Positions 59,870 through 64,000 of a DNA stretch of 64,000 bases are shown here, piece after piece. The first letter of the stretch is position 1. Every line of letters begins with the position of its first letter. The stretch is from Spirometra erinaceieuropaei (lineage: Eukaryota > Platyhelminthes > Cestoda > Diphyllobothriidea > Diphyllobothriidae). The notes below the pieces were generated by a model, which saw only the letters and a program-made list of their open reading frames with translations, was not told the DNA's origin and did no database searches. The stretch covers positions 777,490-841,489 of the forward strand of contig CACRXP010000162.1 of assembly GCA_902702965.1 (NCBI GenBank). The letters run 5' to 3'. A program made the translations under genes and the position numbers.

Positions 59870-61685
59870 GTCACGCCATGCCCATAGGGACCAAATAGTC
59901 TACGGAGCAAAGCAGTGAGCACTCTCTTGCACAGAATATTGCCCAAACAAAAACCAGATATTTACAACAGTGCAAACATGCTCACGGGCACGGGAGCTGG
60001 CAGAGCTCAACAGCCATTTAATGCGTGCCTCAAAGACTCGCTTATATAAACAAAACTCTGACGCTCTTTCCTTGAACCTCACGGAAAAAGTTTATCGTAG
60101 TCCGACTCGCAGTCCCTGGTAGGACTGAGATAAATATTTTTGGAAACTTTCCTAGCCATCACTCTAAAATCCACCTACTGAATAGGGAGTGCGTCTGCTT
60201 GATTGAAAAGAAAAACCAAGGTGAAGCATAGAGGTTGGACCGATCACAAACTTTTTTTTTCAGTTTAGCAAAAAACGCAGATTTCAAACCATGTTACACA
60301 AAGGCGCACATTGAAACTCCCCCAAAAGTTTAAACACCTGAGACTCAATTTGTAAACATACCGCCGGAGGGCAGACTAGACGACCTAATTAGTAGAAGTA
60401 TGTGCAGGCAAAAATGTAGAAGAATTAAGTGATAACTTTTAGAGATCTGAACTTCAGGAAAGAAAGGGCAATGGTCTTTGTGCATAACAACTAGAATTGT
60501 AGGGGTATTTGCGTTGTAGTCATCTAAATGGAGAACTGGCTAAAACAGGAAGTATTTTTCGCAAAATAACTATCTGGACTGCTTCGCTTCTAAGAATATT
60601 ACGCGACATCCATCGAAATGTCGGCAACGGTGCAACATAAAAACATTTATTTGACGGTCTCTCTGGGAAAATTAAATGAGGAAGTCGTGGGACCACCTAC
60701 TGAGGGCTTTTAATAAGCTTCACACAAAACACAACTTAGGATGTTCTTACAAACCGTCAGCATATTTTGCTAGCAAGCCAGCAAACAAACAGTTCGCAAC
60801 AAAATCCACGGATTTGTTCGCACTCAAATGACTTCGTGAAACTAGTTGCAGGCGCCGTGGGAGCTGAAGTACGCTTAGGAGAACAAAGAATTGACCTCCG
60901 ACATAATTGTCTGATGACTGCAAAACGGAATATCTCGAGCGTCGCTAGAAGTCGGATCTAGCCTGGAAAAAAATCTGACAGTCGTAGTTTACGCCTGACT
61001 CTCACACAATTGGTCGAGGAAGATGTATATTGCCAACCAGTGGAGTAGGTGTTATTCGAATCCAAGTAATTACCTCCACTCTCAGAATTCTCTCTTTAGT
61101 ACCCTCATAAACTGCTCCCTGTGGCATTCCGTCTTTGCTCTTATTTTCTCTTAGTCGCCAACAGGGACCCTAACGAGATCCATTACACGCCAACATGACG
61201 TTTGCGCAAACCGCCGAAATCTGCTGTATCTTCAGCATATTTACCCAGATACTGAGTCCTTTACGGAGACAGCCAGTTTCCTTCACATGTGAGCACTAAC
61301 CTCTAGTGAATGGATGATATATGTACATCGTTTTAGACGACATTATACTAAAAACGCAGGTTCGGTTACAAGTACTTAATGTATAAATGCATGTCTAGGA
61401 ATCCATGCAGCAATTAAAGAACGTTAGTACGGTTATAGTGTAGCTGTCAGAACGTGTGTAATGATATTCTGTGGGCAAAAGCTTTTATCTGCATGGCAAA
61501 TAATCGGTGATTATAACAGCTATAGAACTACGAACGTTGACTAACTGCAAGTAATCGAAAAATCAATCAGTCAGACTCTTTGTTTTCCAAATGATTTTAA
61601 GCTGGTAGTCTCTTTATTTTGGGCTACAATTCTACATCAAACAGTCCATATTGTTGCAACACCTTTCTTTACCTGGTGTCAGTGT
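59870..61685 (+). repeat. Dispersed 2-kb repeat, copy 2, uninterrupted
   Basis: Counterpart of 31440-34275 without the foldback insertion. It gives the empty-site view: around 60860 the sequence runs GGCGCCGTGGGAGCTGAAG with no extra DNA. The 64-codon frame at 60767-60961 is not kept in copy 1. The type of repeat is unknown: I see no terminal repeats, poly-A tail or coding motif. Confidence 0.8.
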
Positions 61686-63329
61686 CGTTTAGTAAAGGTA
61701 AAAAGATTCCTGATGGGACTGAGATCTGAGTTGTTAACGGTGATAACAATTATTGGGTAATCACCTGCAGAGCGCCTGTTTATTGTCTAGAGTTTTAGAT
61801 TACGGTCTCGGGTGCTACTTTATTTACACCTCTTTAAAAGGATGAAGAGGGTCAATGTCTGTAACAGTTATAGTATCCAGTCCTCCCTAGTGGACGTCAT
61901 TGCAGTCAATTACATCCTCTTGCTTGTTGACGAATACGTTGCTCTGTATGGTACCTGTAAGTCGTCTGGCAGATTGATCGCTCTGCGAATTTAGTAGTTT
62001 CTAAACCCCTACCGGTCGACATTTCCTGAAGGTTATCGTCGATGCGGTATGCTCGTTTGGGAGTTTCATTTCACATATGGCTATCTGAGTTGCCTTCGTA
62101 GGCTTGTGCAAATATAAGACCTCATCTCGTAAGTAAATGCCACTCCAGGTTGAGGGCCGGTAGGGAATATATTTCTTAGTAGATAAAAAAGGGTCTCTGA
62201 TAAGCTTTGCAATTAAAAACGACTTGCCCATATTCATGCGACAATGATCTTCAAGTTATGAAAGCTGAAGTCAGTAAGCGCACCTTTACGATCATTTTTC
62301 ATCCGTCCAGTACCATAATATAGGCCCAGGTAGAGCAGCGAAATTTGAAATGTTCACATATTTGCACTCTTTTTCTAATTTTATTGAAACAGAACATTAG
62401 CATAGGTTTCGTATCAGTGGTCTTATTGGGCACGTAAAGATATTTTTAGAGTACGGCGAACAGAGTCATCGTATTGCTTACATGTAGACCATCTTGGTTC
62501 GCCCTGCGTATTTCTGGGCTCTATCCTACAATTAATTATTTGCCACAAAATGTAATTACTAATATTAGTAATACTTGCGTAAGACTCATTTTACAATCCT
62601 TTTGCTGGTTAATCCCGTATCCTCTTGCGGTCATCCGCTGATATACATTTTTTGAAAATTTTTATTGCACGGCTTGACAATAAGAAGTAACAGCGTGTAT
62701 TTGTTTACTTGTATTAATTCTCAGTGAGGTAAAACAAACTGCTGTCAAACACGTTTCTCAATGAGTTTGGTAGCGTGCAAAGCCAGACAGAATTTTTTAG
62801 CCTAGATTCGTCCTCTTTTCTTACGAAAGGTTTAATTTCTTACACCCGTCCTCGTGTGGTTTTCATCAAGGCATTTTCGAATTTCTCCTACGAAAAATAA
62901 ATTATTTCGAACTTCTTCCTTATGAATAGTGCGCATGAACATGCATGTTTAACCTGCGAAGTTCAGTAACCTAAGAAACCATCTGACCATCAAGGACGTT
63001 CTGCTGTCACCCAATTTTGACTAGGTTCCTTGAATTAAACTAAAGTACTATGATTTCATCTTTGGCAAATTGCTTTTTGCTCTTTAAATTAATTCAAAAA
63101 ACACATATGACATCGTTAAATATACCGCATGTTCTTCGCTCAAATCTCGGCCACGAAATTGTCAGAATTAGGCAACGTACTCCAAGTTGCAGCAAGCATT
63201 TTGACATGTATTCTATCCGGTTACTTTTACAATATACTACCAATATACTAGGTATACCAAAAATAAAGTGCTTTTGCAAGATAACTAAATCACTGAAATT
63301 GAATTTCGATAGACGCTTAAAATGACACG
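61686..63329. other. Unannotated AT-rich DNA
   Basis: No gene or family recognised. The minus-strand frame 62001-62237 (78 codons) has a plausible-looking but unrecognised product; at this length it may well be chance. Confidence 0.4.
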
Positions 63330-63960
63330 AGAGTTCCACGATCGATAATCGATCAGCTGTAATTGAATACGACAGTTCAACCGCCGTTGTCGACGATGCC
63401 CACAGTGTGCTACACACCAAGGTGCAGCAGGTACTGTAACTTGCACGGGATTTAGTGTCAGTAGACACGCGCAGCATCTACCGCACTCCCTTCCCTGTCC
63501 CCACCTGGCCCCGCTGTCAAGAGAGGGCCAAGAAGACCAAAGGCGGGAGAGGGCGCAGGTGGATGGCACAGTCAAGCCTGCATCATGGCGTTCCCTTACG
63601 CACCCCCTAGTCCACGCAGCAAACGACCAGGTTTTTGACCAACACCAACACCAGCAGCATCAACAACAACCAGACAGGGCTCAGATGGACGAGGATGATG
63701 ACTGGCAGCAATGCCCACCACATGTATAACCAGCGGGAGTGCAAGCATATCTAACAGCAGGGAAGCAAGTGTCAGGTTCAGTGCATTCCAGGCTGCGAGG
63801 GCCATGGTTTGTTGATACTAACATAGCACACGCTTCCAGACCATTTGACGTAGAAGGGCGGCGCGTGGCTTAGCATTTAGCCTGGACCGTCAGCCTTCAA
63901 GGCTGGGTGACCAAATGGTCGTTGGCTGAGAGGCACTACCCATAACGCACGAAAAAAAAC
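63330..63960. other. GC-rich stretch at window end, unknown repeat
   Basis: Compositionally distinct from the AT-rich DNA before it, with CCCCACCTGGCCCCGC, an AACACCAACACCAGCAGCATC-type CA-rich tract at about 63640-63675, and purine-rich AAGAAGACCAAAGGCGGGAGAG. Frames on the minus strand (63285-63575 and 63596-63805) follow from the low stop density. GTGGCTTAGCATTTAGCC at about 63866 is weakly A-box-like but no B-box follows. Probably the edge of a repeat that runs out of the window. Confidence 0.35.
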
Positions 63961-64000
63961 ACTCCCCAGATGCATGAGAGTGTCACAGATTGTTTGAGAA

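Overview
This window looks like repeat-rich, non-genic nuclear DNA from a metazoan. I see no ORF longer than about 185 codons, no convincing exon chain, no rRNA, and no bacterial features such as operons, Shine-Dalgarno sites or IS elements. Every protein-coding signal I recognise belongs to a decayed retroelement. These are a near full-length non-LTR retrotransposon (LINE) on the minus strand, a second broken LINE copy on the plus strand, and a Penelope-like (PLE) reverse-transcriptase relic. LINEs, PLEs and tRNA-derived SINEs together in AT-rich DNA fit an invertebrate. The style of the LINE and PLE proteins makes me lean towards a flatworm (tapeworm or fluke), but that is an inference and was not tested by any search.

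Layout. 1-5.2 kb: plain AT-rich DNA. 5.2-8.7 kb: foldback-type elements, one of them inside an 840-bp tandem duplication. 10.4-10.6 kb: a possible reverse SINE. 11.0-16.0 kb: a 2.5-kb tandem duplication with an internal 528-bp block that is base-for-base identical. 16.7-17.7 kb: another foldback element of a second subfamily. 18.8-19.4 kb: a GC-rich island. 19.9-20.9 kb: PLE relic. 22.9-26.0 kb: LINE. 26.2-28.2 kb: SINE plus two foldback copies with a 740-bp tandem duplication. 31.4-34.3 kb: a 2-kb dispersed repeat split by a nested foldback element; its unsplit relative is at 59.9-61.7 kb. 34.3-41.8 kb: a mosaic of duplicated blocks (X and Y), foldback ends and SINE modules. 43.5-45.0 kb: second LINE copy, which lacks its RT catalytic motif. 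46.8-47.8 kb: the best-preserved foldback element. 49.4-53.4 kb: a diverged repeat pair. 63.3-64.0 kb: a second GC-rich stretch.

The most interesting structure is a family of roughly 0.97-1.12-kb elements made almost entirely of two arms of about 385 bp in inverted orientation around a centre of about 210 bp. They have CAGT...ACTG ends and TA flanks, which suggests non-autonomous Tc1/mariner-like hairpin elements. At least twelve whole or partial copies lie here. They coincide with breakpoints of local tandem duplications, so they may have shaped the region. No host gene can be supported from sequence alone. All similarity statements come from comparing sequences by eye within the window; identity percentages are estimates.
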